Assembly (NCBI GenBank): GCA_049509675.1
Contig: JBEKZQ010000170.1
Coordinates: 1-12,154 of the forward strand
DNA from: JBEKZQ01 sp049509675
GTDB taxonomy: Bacteria > Planctomycetota > Planctomycetia > Pirellulales > Thermoguttaceae
DNA length: 12,154 bases
Direction of reading: 5' to 3'
Of the stretch, positions 6,550 through 12,154 are shown piece by piece (position 1 is the stretch's first letter; every line of letters starts with the position of its first letter). Position numbers and translations under genes: made by a program. The notes under the pieces are model-generated. The model was given only the letters and a program-made list of their open reading frames with translations, made no database searches and was not told the origin of the DNA.

Positions 6550-6666
6550 CTATTCCCCCGCCAGCCGCAAGGCCTCGCTCTTCAGCGCTGCATCGAGGTA
6601 GAACCCGTGCATTTCAAGTCTCTCGATCACGGGCCCCACCGACGCAATCACCCCTGCCTGTTTTGC
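6550..6666 (-). pseudogene. C-terminal stub of a DUF3368 (PIN/VapC-like) toxin
   Basis: Thirty-eight codons ending at the TAG at 6550-6552 encode AKQAGVIASVGPVIERLEMH and then GFYLDAALKSEALRLAGE. This is the characteristic C-terminus of DUF3368 proteins, which are PIN-domain ribonuclease toxins (family pattern AK..G.I..V.P....L...GF...AL...AL.LAGE). The N-terminal part with the catalytic acidic residues is absent: similarity ends at 6666, where a palindromic element begins. The piece has no start codon of its own in a sensible context and is taken as a relic. DUF3368 toxins usually pair with UPF0175 antitoxins, and none is seen here. Confidence 0.65.
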
Positions 6667-6674
6667 GGACCCGG

Positions 6675-6762
6675 GGCGAGGCGAAGCTACTTCCCCGCGC
6701 CGCCGGTCGCGCGGCCAGCGCCGCGCGAACGCCTCGGGCGCGAAGCGGCTTCGCGCCTCGCC
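6675..6762. repeat. 88-bp palindromic element with terminal inverted repeats, inside the toxin-antitoxin island
   Basis: GGCGAGGCGAAG at 6675-6686 is mirrored by CTTCGCGCCTCGCC at 6749-6762. Inside, GGCGCGAAG-CGG-CTTCGCGCC (6737-6757) and GCGCGGC-CAGC-GCCGCGC (6709-6726) are perfect smaller palindromes. The element lies between the end of antitoxin homology and the start of toxin-stub homology. It supplies the last 20-odd codons and stop of the antitoxin gene. It resembles REP or MITE-like palindromes. No flanking target duplication was noticed. Confidence 0.6.
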
Positions 6763-7013
6763 ACCGCCTTGATGCCGAAAGACCGGCGGACTTCGTCACT
6801 GGTCAAGTTGGCATCCCGGCGCCGCCGCTCTTGGATCATTTTCCAGAACTCGACATCGCCGGCCAGCAGCATTTCTTCGATGTCCTGACCCTCGACCCCG
6901 ATTACTAGCGCCGCGGGCCTGCCGCGGCGGGTAATCAGGATTCGCTGGTGCTGTGCTTCCTGCACACATGCGCTTAGGTTCGTCTTGGCTTCTTTCAAAC
7001 CGATCAATTTCAC
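6687..7013 (-). CDS. Phd/YefM-like antitoxin with an added C-terminal tail
   Basis: The protein has 108 residues. The N-terminal half, MKLIGLKEAKTNLSACVQEA then QRILITRRGRPAALVIGVE, is a classic Phd/YefM DNA-binding and dimerisation domain (about 1-45). Residues 46-82 (EFWKMIQERRR...LTSDEVRRSFGIK) form the toxin-neutralising region. Homology ends near residue 82; the remaining basic, low-complexity tail is read from the palindromic element at 6675-6762. It starts with GTG at 7013, overlapping the toxin stop in the sequence GTGA (7010-7013), so the genes are translationally coupled with the toxin first. The protein should bind and block the upstream RelE/ParE-type toxin and repress their promoter. 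Whether the tail disturbs function is unclear. Confidence 0.85.
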   Translation of the reverse strand: MKLIGLKEAKTNLSACVQEAQHQRILITRRGRPAALVIGVEGQDIEEMLLAGDVEFWKMIQERRRRDANLTSDEVRRSFGIKAVARREAASRPRRSRGAGRATGGAGK

Positions 7014-7354
7014 AGGATTTCCCTTGTGGTTTTATGTCCGGGCTTGCGCCGGATGGCGCGAATGCTGACCACCCCGTCGCAGGTTTGTTGTCCGGTTTCC
7101 CCAGCCTCCGGTTCGCACGCGGCTATATCGTAAAAGACCCGGAACTCGCCGACCCGAAGCTGCCAAACGGGCTCCAAATGTTCGTAAGGGAGATGTTCCT
7201 CCGGACGAATGACCTTCTTCCGTCTGCTGGTACGATTTGGCTCGTGTGCGAGCTGCTCGTCCACCGCGTCGGTGATCTGTCTGACCTCATAAGCGCGAAG
7301 TCCCATGTGCCGCATATCGTCCCGCACGTTTTCGCCCCAGCGAATCTCGTACAC
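7010..7354 (-). CDS. RelE/ParE-family toxin
   Basis: This 114-residue basic protein has the RelE/ParE layout: an N-terminal strand (MYEIRWGENV), a helical pair (about 8-37), then the antiparallel sheet VWQLRVGEFRVFYDI (63-77) and VVSIRAIRRKPGHKT (95-109). The Arg residues of LRVGEFRVFYDI and the IRRK segment lie where mRNA-interferase members carry functional residues. RelE types cleave ribosome-bound mRNA and ParE types inhibit gyrase; the sequence alone does not decide. The start is GTG at 7354, since an in-frame TAA lies shortly upstream and no ATG lies between. The antitoxin gene follows with a 4-bp overlap. A candidate promoter is at 7390-7417. The residues 78-94 loop is somewhat long for the family. 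Confidence 0.8.
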   Translation of the reverse strand: MYEIRWGENVRDDMRHMGLRAYEVRQITDAVDEQLAHEPNRTSRRKKVIRPEEHLPYEHLEPVWQLRVGEFRVFYDIAACEPEAGETGQQTCDGVVSIRAIRRKPGHKTTREIL

Positions 7355-7389
7355 GGCAAAGTGGTCACATTAGTGGCTACTTTAATCAG

Positions 7390-7417
7390 ATTCTACACCG
7401 AACCCCCAGCCAGGCAA
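7390..7417 (-). promoter_or_regulatory. Candidate promoter of the toxin-antitoxin pair
   Basis: On the minus strand TTGCCT (7417-7412) and TAGAAT (7395-7390) are separated by 16 nt, matching the sigma70 consensus at 4 and 5 of 6 positions. They lie between the bicupin stop (7421) and the toxin GTG (7354), where a promoter is expected. This is an eye-based match only. Confidence 0.35.
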
Positions 7418-7420
7418 GTC

Positions 7421-8680
7421 TCACGCTAATTCATCTTTCCTGTGGTCTCCGATGTTCGGCATGTTCTTGTGCTTCACCGGGCCGAAGTAGCGCAGGCTCA
7501 CTAGCGGCTCGCCGCCCGTGTTCTCGATCGCCACGCCGGCCGCGGCCGCCTCGGCGGTGATGAAGACCTCGTCCCACGGCTCCTCGCCGAAGTGGATCAT
7601 GGCGGGCGTCTGGATCGGCAGCGGGCCCATCCGGCCGCCGCCCTGGACGGTGATCCAACCGCTGGCCCCGGCGTCTTTCAAGACGCACTTGGCCCCCGGC
7701 TGGACCGTCAACTCCTTGGCCGAAAAAAGCTCTTCGCCGTCGAAATTGCCGTAGTCGATCCAACGGTCGGTATAACCGTCGCCGGAACAATCCGGATCGA
7801 CGATCGGCTCGACGTAGTTGTGCTCCTTGAAGTAGGGATCGACGTTCTTCTCCCAATCGAGCTGCTCGATGATGAAGTCCAGGTCGCGGTGTTTTTCGCG
7901 GGGCACGTCCTTGACCAGCAGGTCCCAGGGCACTTCCCGGCCTTCGACCAGCGACTGGTACATGCCGAAAACGTCGGAGCCCCATTGCGGCTCATAGGTA
8001 CACATCGAGCCGGGGGCGTGGAGCACGCCGGCGGGGATCATCCAGCCGGTGCCCGGCTTCAGACGATAGGCCTTCGACAGATCGAGGATGCCGTTGTCGC
8101 CCTTGTCCCAGCGCTCCAGGCAGCGGCGGACGTCGGCCTTGCTCGTGCCCGGCTCCAGGCCCATGAACGTATAGTCGAAGTGGTTCTCGGCGGCGTTGAG
8201 CTGCGGCGGGAAATAGTACGATTCCGGCTTGCCCTGCTGGCCGGTAAGCTTGGCGTGCCGGGCCTGCTGGTGCATGTGATGCGGGATTGGCCCCATGTTG
8301 TCGAAGAACTTGGAGTACACGGGCCAGCGCTGGTACTTGTCGAAAATCGGCTGGCCGACCAACCGTGCGCCGGCCTCGGCCACCGCATCGCGCAACAGGA
8401 ACCGTTGCCCATCGAAGACGCAATAGCTCAGCCCTTCGTCGGCCGCGCGGCCGTCGTTGGCCGCCTCGGTGGTGCTGGCAAACCAACGTTCGTCGATGCC
8501 GCCGCGGTGCGTGCCCAGGGCGTACCAATCGGTTGGGGCCAGCTTGATCCGCTTGCCGGGGTGCAGGAAATTTCGCGGCACCCAGTTGGGCGTCAATCGC
8601 AAGAGGCCTCGGCCAGCGTCCAGAGCGCGGCTGAGGATCGCGCCCACGTTATCCTTCTTCGCCACCGGTGATGCGCACAT
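7421..8680 (-). CDS. Bicupin related to mannose-6-phosphate isomerase
   Basis: The 419-residue protein has two cupin-like parts. The first (about 120-225) has the metal motif IPHHMHQQ (H134, H137) with E153 in GKPESYYFP, and the second cupin motif GTGWMIPAGVLHAPG (H221), together giving the His-x-His...Glu...His site. The second part (about 310-400, starting FSAKELTVQPGAKCV) is a degenerate cupin without metal ligands. The arrangement resembles type I phosphomannose isomerases, which interconvert aldose and ketose phosphates, but overall similarity is loose and the substrate may be another sugar. The ATG at 8680 is chosen because GGAG precedes it by 10 nt; the frame also has a GTG at 8698 without such a site. 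The gene is divergent from the DUF4432 gene, and its product is probably cytoplasmic. Confidence 0.75.
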   Translation of the reverse strand: MCASPVAKKDNVGAILSRALDAGRGLLRLTPNWVPRNFLHPGKRIKLAPTDWYALGTHRGGIDERWFASTTEAANDGRAADEGLSYCVFDGQRFLLRDAVAEAGARLVGQPIFDKYQRWPVYSKFFDNMGPIPHHMHQQARHAKLTGQQGKPESYYFPPQLNAAENHFDYTFMGLEPGTSKADVRRCLERWDKGDNGILDLSKAYRLKPGTGWMIPAGVLHAPGSMCTYEPQWGSDVFGMYQSLVEGREVPWDLLVKDVPREKHRDLDFIIEQLDWEKNVDPYFKEHNYVEPIVDPDCSGDGYTDRWIDYGNFDGEELFSAKELTVQPGAKCVLKDAGASGWITVQGGGRMGPLPIQTPAMIHFGEEPWDEVFITAEAAAAGVAIENTGGEPLVSLRYFGPVKHKNMPNIGDHRKDELA

Positions 8681-8798
8681 GAAAGTCAAGCTCCGCACAA
8701 GAGTTGAGAGATAGTGAGATTCTTGTTTCTATTCTCTTCGCCAATGCTTGGCAAGGGACCTTCAGACGAGATCAGACAGATCATCCCATTATCGGGGA

Positions 8799-8902
8799 GC
8801 CACGGATTGAACACGGAAGAAACACGGACGAAGCAAAGTCATCCCCTCGTTTGACCATATCTGGCCACCCTTTCCGTGTTCAATCCGTGTTTCGTCCGTG
8901 GC
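8799..8902. repeat. Inverted repeat built from 11-nt CACGGA modules
   Basis: The left arm (8799-8832) reads as modules CACGGATTGAA, CACGGAAGAAA and CACGGACGAA. The right arm (8871-8902), read on the minus strand, gives CACGGACGAAA, CACGGATTGAA and CACGGAAA. The arms therefore share the same modules in rotated order around a 38-nt centre and can fold into a long stem in more than one register. Confidence 0.85.
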
Positions 8903-9041
8903 AATTCCAGGATTCTTGTGAAAAATCGTTTACGTTTCGCTTGAAACCGGAGACAGTCAAGACAATCTAATGCGCGGGCTGCTTGACCGCAACGCGCCGA
9001 GGGAATATCGTGGCGGGGGTGCGGCAGGTATGGCAGTAGAA

Positions 9042-9124
9042 CCACGGATTTCACCGATTACACGGGGACAAGTGAAAGCGGCTCTCTTCCTCCGCCGTTA
9101 TCCGTGAAATCCGTGTAATCCGTG
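9042..9124. repeat. Inverted repeat built from 9-nt CACGGATTW modules
   Basis: The left arm (9042-9068) reads CACGGATTT, CACCGATTA, CACGGGGAC. The right arm (9098-9124), read on the minus strand, gives CACGGATTA, CACGGATTT, CACGGATAA. The core CACGGA is shared with the repeat at 8799-8902, but the module is two bases shorter. It ends 55 nt before the DUF4432 start and lies in that gene's probable leader. Confidence 0.85.
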
Positions 9125-9178
9125 CTTCTTTTTGTGGCGGCGGCACTGCCGCCCCCTGTCCAAAGGAGAAATGCAGCT

Positions 9179-10345
9179 ATGGCCGGAAGAACTTGGACCC
9201 TTGCAGATCGGGATCACGACTTGTACGTGGACCACGTGGCCATGGGGCCGGGACGATTCGCTCCGGGCGCAGCCGACTATTCGGTCGTGAAGCGGACCCT
9301 GCGGACCGGCCTTTCGCAGGGGGTTGACGTAATCGAGGTCCGCAACGGCGCATTGCAGTTCGTGGTCGTGCCCACCCGCGGCATGGGAATCTGGAAGGCC
9401 AACATGGGAGAACTGCAACTGGGCTGGCGTTCGCCGGTGCGGGGACCGGTTCATCCGGCCTTCGTGCCGATTGCCGAGCCGGGCGGCCTGGGCTGGCTGC
9501 GCGGCTTCGACGAACTGCTCGTCCGCTGCGGCCTGGAGAGCAACGGCGCTCCCGAGTTCGAGCCCAATGGGCGGCTTCGCTACCCGCTGCACGGCCGAAT
9601 CGCCAATCTACCGGCCCACCAGGTCGAAGTGGGCATCGACGACGACGCGGGCGAGATCAGCATCAGCGGCACGGTCGACGAAGCCCGCCTGTTTGGCCCG
9701 AAACTGCAATTGCGCTCCACCGTCACGACCCACTTCGGCCGGGCTGAAATAAACATCAGCGATACCGTAACCAATCTCTCCGACGAACCGGGCGACATGG
9801 AGTTGCTCTACCACATCAACTTTGGCGTTCCCCTTTTGGGGCCGGGGGCAAAAGTTGTCTTGCCGCTACGAAAAATGGCGCCCCTGGATGCGGTCGTCGC
9901 CGCCGCCGAGGTTCCCACTTGGGACGTATACAAACCGGAGGCGGCCGGGGCCACCGAAAGTTGTTTCTGCTGCGACCTGGCGGCCGCGGCCGATGGGCAG
10001 ACTGCGGCCCTGTTGCACAATGCGGCCGGCACGCAAGGCGTGAGCGTGCGCTTCAACAAGAACCAGTTGCCATGCTTTACCGTGTGGAAGAACCACCAGG
10101 GCCCCGCCGACGGCTATGTGACGGGCCTGGAGCCGGCGACCAATTATCCCAACATCAAGTCGTTCGAGAAGAAGATGGGCCGGGTGCCCACGCTGGCGCC
10201 GGGCGAATCGCGAACGTTTGCCGTGACCATCGAGGCCCTCGGCGACGCGGCCGCGGTCCAGGCCGCCCGGGCGGTGGTGCAAAAGCTCCAGAGCGGCGTC
10301 ACGCCGCAGATCCTCCCGCAGCCCGACCCGTCGTGGTCGTGCTGA
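9179..10345 (+). CDS. DUF4432 family protein, aldose 1-epimerase-like
   Basis: The 388-residue protein has a galactose-mutarotase-like beta-sandwich fold. Candidate catalytic residues sit as in aldose 1-epimerases: H138 in YPLHGRIAN, H212 in LLYHINFG and E318 in YVTGLEPATNYPN. Other family hallmarks are VVVPTRGMGIW (62-72), a long WRSPVRGPVHPAFVP segment (83-97), and RFNKNQLPCFTVWKN (291-305). DUF4432 proteins are assumed to bind a sugar and interconvert its anomers or a related form; no reaction is established here. There is no signal peptide, so it is cytoplasmic. The ATG at 9179 follows AGGAG by 10 nt. An ATG at 9171 lies in another frame, and the in-frame extension to 9122 comes from repeat sequence. 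It is the only convincing plus-strand gene and is convergent with the DUF4185-like gene. Confidence 0.85.
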   Translation: MAGRTWTLADRDHDLYVDHVAMGPGRFAPGAADYSVVKRTLRTGLSQGVDVIEVRNGALQFVVVPTRGMGIWKANMGELQLGWRSPVRGPVHPAFVPIAEPGGLGWLRGFDELLVRCGLESNGAPEFEPNGRLRYPLHGRIANLPAHQVEVGIDDDAGEISISGTVDEARLFGPKLQLRSTVTTHFGRAEINISDTVTNLSDEPGDMELLYHINFGVPLLGPGAKVVLPLRKMAPLDAVVAAAEVPTWDVYKPEAAGATESCFCCDLAAAADGQTAALLHNAAGTQGVSVRFNKNQLPCFTVWKNHQGPADGYVTGLEPATNYPNIKSFEKKMGRVPTLAPGESRTFAVTIEALGDAAAVQAARAVVQKLQSGVTPQILPQPDPSWSC

Positions 10346-10420
10346 AAATGGCTGACGCCCCGAGTCCACTCCAAAGCCCCACGCGGGGAACGGTGCCTAT
10401 CCCGTTTTTCAACCCATCCC

Positions 10421-10487
10421 CGTCGCGTAGCGACGAAGGAACACGGCGGCCGACACTGCTTGCGCGAGCCGACAGTGGCTCGTGTTC
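10421..10487. repeat. Hairpins in the convergent intergenic region
   Basis: The 274 nt between the two convergent stops (10346-10619) hold no gene. CGTCGC-GTA-GCGACG (10421-10435) is a perfect short hairpin. It is followed by a larger imperfect one in which GAACACG (10439-10445) pairs with CGTGTTC (10481-10487) and CACTG (10454-10458) with CAGTG (10473-10477). Placed after both genes, they could act as a bidirectional terminator or be dispersed palindromic repeats; no T-run is attached. Confidence 0.5.
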
Positions 10488-10619
10488 GGGGAATCTTGCC
10501 CCCCTGCCGCCCCGGCTTCTTCTCAAATACCATTGCCTTCCCTTTGACCCCTCCAGCATAGAACCACAGGCGTAAAGTTCCGCCTCCTTGCCGTAACCCT
10601 CGCTCACCTTGTTAATTCT

Positions 10620-11900
10620 TTACCGCCCCGTCTTCTCGCCCGGCACTAGCAGCCGGACCTCGTGCAGGCTCAGCCCGTAACGACCGCCCGGCGGATTGGC
10701 CTTCAACGCCACGCCGTTCCAGCCGGGGCTGAAGTTGGTCGAGTAGCAGAGCCAGAGGGTGTGGCCGTCGCGGCTGATGAACTTCGAGGGGAAGTTCAGG
10801 AAATAGCCCTGCTCGCCGAACTCCTTCATATAGACCACCAGCCGCCACGGCCCGGTGATCGCGTCGGCCTCCAGGATATAGGAGTTCATCTTGGCGCAGG
10901 TGGGCCAGCCGTCGGTGACGCACATCAGGTACTTTTTCAGCGGCGCGTCGTAAGTGACCGTGGCGCAGCCCATGTTGTTGTTCCAGTCCAAGAGCGGCTT
11001 GATCTGGGCAAAGTCGCTCGTCCAACGGGGCTTGCCCGAGGCGTCGTGGCCGGCAAAAAATTCATATTTCCGCACGTCGTTCATGTTCTCGATGGAGGGC
11101 GTCACCCGGGCCAGGTACGCCTGGTCGGCCGTGATCCAACTGAGATTGGCATACCGCGGCTTGGGATCGTTCTCCTCGGCGCCCATCCCCACCAGGTAGG
11201 CCTTGCCATCGGGCGAATGTTCCATGTTACGGCCGAAATCGACGAAGTGCGGACAGCCCATCTTGACCGGGCCCATGAACTTGCGGGGCTCGGGAAACAA
11301 CGGATGATCGGGCGACAACGGCGAGGCCGTCCAGGTCTTGCCGAAATCTCTGGAAATGCGGAAGCCCGGCATGGGCCCCAAGACGGGCCAGTTGTAGGTG
11401 AAACCTTCATGCACGACGGAGCCGGCCGGACCAAGGCAATACGTGCCGTAGTACCAGACGCCGTTGTAGATCAGGCTGCCGCACGGATAGCGGCCCTCAT
11501 AAGGCCGCGGACTGGCCGGCTGCGTCGGCGACGTGTTCTCGATCCGCAGCCGGAGCGGGTCGTCGCCCACGAGAACGGCGTTGGCCGTGTGGGCGTCGGC
11601 GCCGCCGGAGGAGCAGCCCACGCCCATCGTCGAGCCGTCGGTCCAGGGCGAGTACAGGTTGCCGTTGGAGGCCCAGCTTGGATACCAGGTGTCGCCGCAA
11701 TGATAATCGCTGTGCGTGCCCGTGAAGAGAACGCGGGAGAACTGCCGGGACTTTTCAAAGGGGCAATCGCCGGGCGGTTGCGAGGGCCATATCTGCGCCC
11801 CGGCCGGCGACGCGGGCGCGGGCGGTTGTTCGGCCGCCAGCGGGCCGCCGATCGAGGCCAGGGCAGCAGCAGTCGTTACCAGTGCCAAACGGAATCTCAT
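10620..11900 (-). CDS. Exported DUF4185-like beta-propeller-type protein, possibly glycan-active
   Basis: The 426-residue protein starts with a clear signal peptide (MRFRLALVTTAAALASIGG, likely cut after LAA near residue 23), so it leaves the cytoplasm. The mature part has repeated strand-rich segments like those of glycosidase-type propellers: GDTWYPSWASNGNLYSPWTDG (69-89), GFRISRDFGKTW (179-190, an Asp-box-like SxDxGxTW), HFVDFGRNMEHSPDGKAYLV (218-237), and TGPWRLVVYM...NFPSKFISRDG (349-379). These suggest a DUF4185 or GH43-like five-bladed propeller. It has ten cysteines, suggesting disulfides in an oxidising compartment. The ATG at 11900 follows GAGGAG by 7 nt; a TTG at 11915 is ignored. 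Catalytic residues cannot be named. It could be a glycosidase, a lectin-like binding protein or a structural propeller. Confidence 0.7.
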   Translation of the reverse strand: MRFRLALVTTAAALASIGGPLAAEQPPAPASPAGAQIWPSQPPGDCPFEKSRQFSRVLFTGTHSDYHCGDTWYPSWASNGNLYSPWTDGSTMGVGCSSGGADAHTANAVLVGDDPLRLRIENTSPTQPASPRPYEGRYPCGSLIYNGVWYYGTYCLGPAGSVVHEGFTYNWPVLGPMPGFRISRDFGKTWTASPLSPDHPLFPEPRKFMGPVKMGCPHFVDFGRNMEHSPDGKAYLVGMGAEENDPKPRYANLSWITADQAYLARVTPSIENMNDVRKYEFFAGHDASGKPRWTSDFAQIKPLLDWNNNMGCATVTYDAPLKKYLMCVTDGWPTCAKMNSYILEADAITGPWRLVVYMKEFGEQGYFLNFPSKFISRDGHTLWLCYSTNFSPGWNGVALKANPPGGRYGLSLHEVRLLVPGEKTGR

Positions 11901-12154
11901 GATGCGTCTCCTCAATGGGCCTTAGCGATGGCCGGCAATCACGGCGCATACACACCCGCCACGCGAGGGGTTCAGCCGACGGTTACTCTGAAAGCACATC
12001 TTACCATGATTCGCGTCTTGCGGGCAGTAGCGCCGAGCCGAATGCGCTGTAAGCCGGGCGGACGATCGGACGGCGAGGACGGGGATGGGGTAATACTTGC
12101 GGTGCAAATACTTTCTCGCCCGGGGCTTGGCAAGCGGTCCAGAGCGGTGTCCCG
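11901..12154. other. Region upstream of the DUF4185-like gene; nothing convincing seen
   Basis: These 254 nt must hold the promoter of the minus-strand gene, but no strong hexamer pair was found. A TAAGAT on the minus strand near 12004 is the best -10-like match and lacks a good -35. Small open frames here show no family features. Confidence 0.4.

Larger units (their letters stand above)
8681..9178. other. Divergent intergenic region of about 500 nt
   Basis: It separates the minus-strand bicupin from the plus-strand DUF4432 gene and must hold promoters for both. Besides the two repeats listed separately, a possible plus-strand promoter is TTGAAA (8941-8946) and TCTAAT (8966-8971), 19 nt apart. 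A small near-palindrome, TCGCCAATGCTTGGCAA (8738-8754), lies about 60 nt upstream of the bicupin start and could be an operator. Neither is strongly supported. No convincing gene was seen. Confidence 0.4.

Noticed and set aside
8738..8754. Near-palindrome as a certain operator
   Set aside because: It is short and imperfect and could occur by chance; it is only mentioned in the intergenic entry.
8704..8970. 88-codon plus-strand frame in the divergent region
   Set aside because: It is largely made of the 8799-8902 inverted repeat, has no ribosome site and no family similarity.
9122..9178. Upstream start for the DUF4432 protein
   Set aside because: The extra residues come from repeat-adjacent sequence; the ATG at 9179 has AGGAG upstream and gives the family's usual start.
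10346..10619. Plus-strand frame running through the convergent gap (9919-10575)
   Set aside because: It is a shifted frame of the DUF4432 gene that happens to stay open; the part beyond 10345 has no coding character.
11922..12107. 61-codon minus-strand frame at the right end
   Set aside because: It has irregular codon usage and no ribosome site or motif.

Overview
This GC-rich 12.2 kb window looks like chromosome from a member of the Planctomycetes. That is an inference from the mix of gene families: a DUF4432 aldose-epimerase-like protein, several TIM-barrel sugar isomerases, a Gfo/Idh/MocA oxidoreductase, secreted glycan-active proteins, and palindromic intergenic repeats. No RNA gene, integrase, transposase or CRISPR array was seen. 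Most genes lie on the minus strand, so transcription runs mainly from high to low coordinates.

Layout from left to right. 1-490 (-): edge-cut NAD-dependent nucleoside-diphosphate-sugar epimerase with a good sigma70-like promoter. 613-1929 (-): exported GH5-like glycoside hydrolase with a GH53 galactanase N-terminus stuck on its C-terminal end and broken off. 1958-2812 (-): D-tagatose/D-psicose 3-epimerase-family protein. 2824-2992: heptanucleotide repeat. 2986-3633 (-): AcpH-like hypothetical protein. 3764-4930 (-): Gfo/Idh/MocA oxidoreductase. 4957-5047: second heptad repeat. 5046-6104 (-): second TIM-barrel isomerase-like protein. 6140-7354 (-): small toxin-antitoxin island holding an orphan MNT nucleotidyltransferase, a DUF3368 toxin stub, a palindromic element, a Phd-like antitoxin and a RelE/ParE toxin. 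7421-8680 (-): bicupin related to mannose-6-phosphate isomerase. 8681-9178: divergent intergenic region with two modular inverted repeats. 9179-10345 (+): DUF4432 protein. 10620-11900 (-): exported DUF4185-like beta-propeller-type protein. 11901-12154: nothing convincing.

The likely common theme is carbohydrate use. Secreted proteins (GH5-like and DUF4185-like) would act on glycans outside the cytoplasm. Inside, the DUF4432 protein, the bicupin, the two TIM-barrel proteins and the Gfo/Idh/MocA dehydrogenase would epimerise, isomerise or oxidise the released sugars. Gfo/Idh/MocA plus AP-endonuclease-2-like TIM-barrel proteins is the combination known from 3-keto-glycoside pathways, so such a pathway is possible, but no substrate can be read from sequence. 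The toxin-antitoxin island splits this set and carries the clearest signs of recent rearrangement. The most unusual structures are the truncated GH53 graft and the repeats, in which short modules of 7, 9 or 11 nt are strung in tandem and then repeated in inverted orientation.
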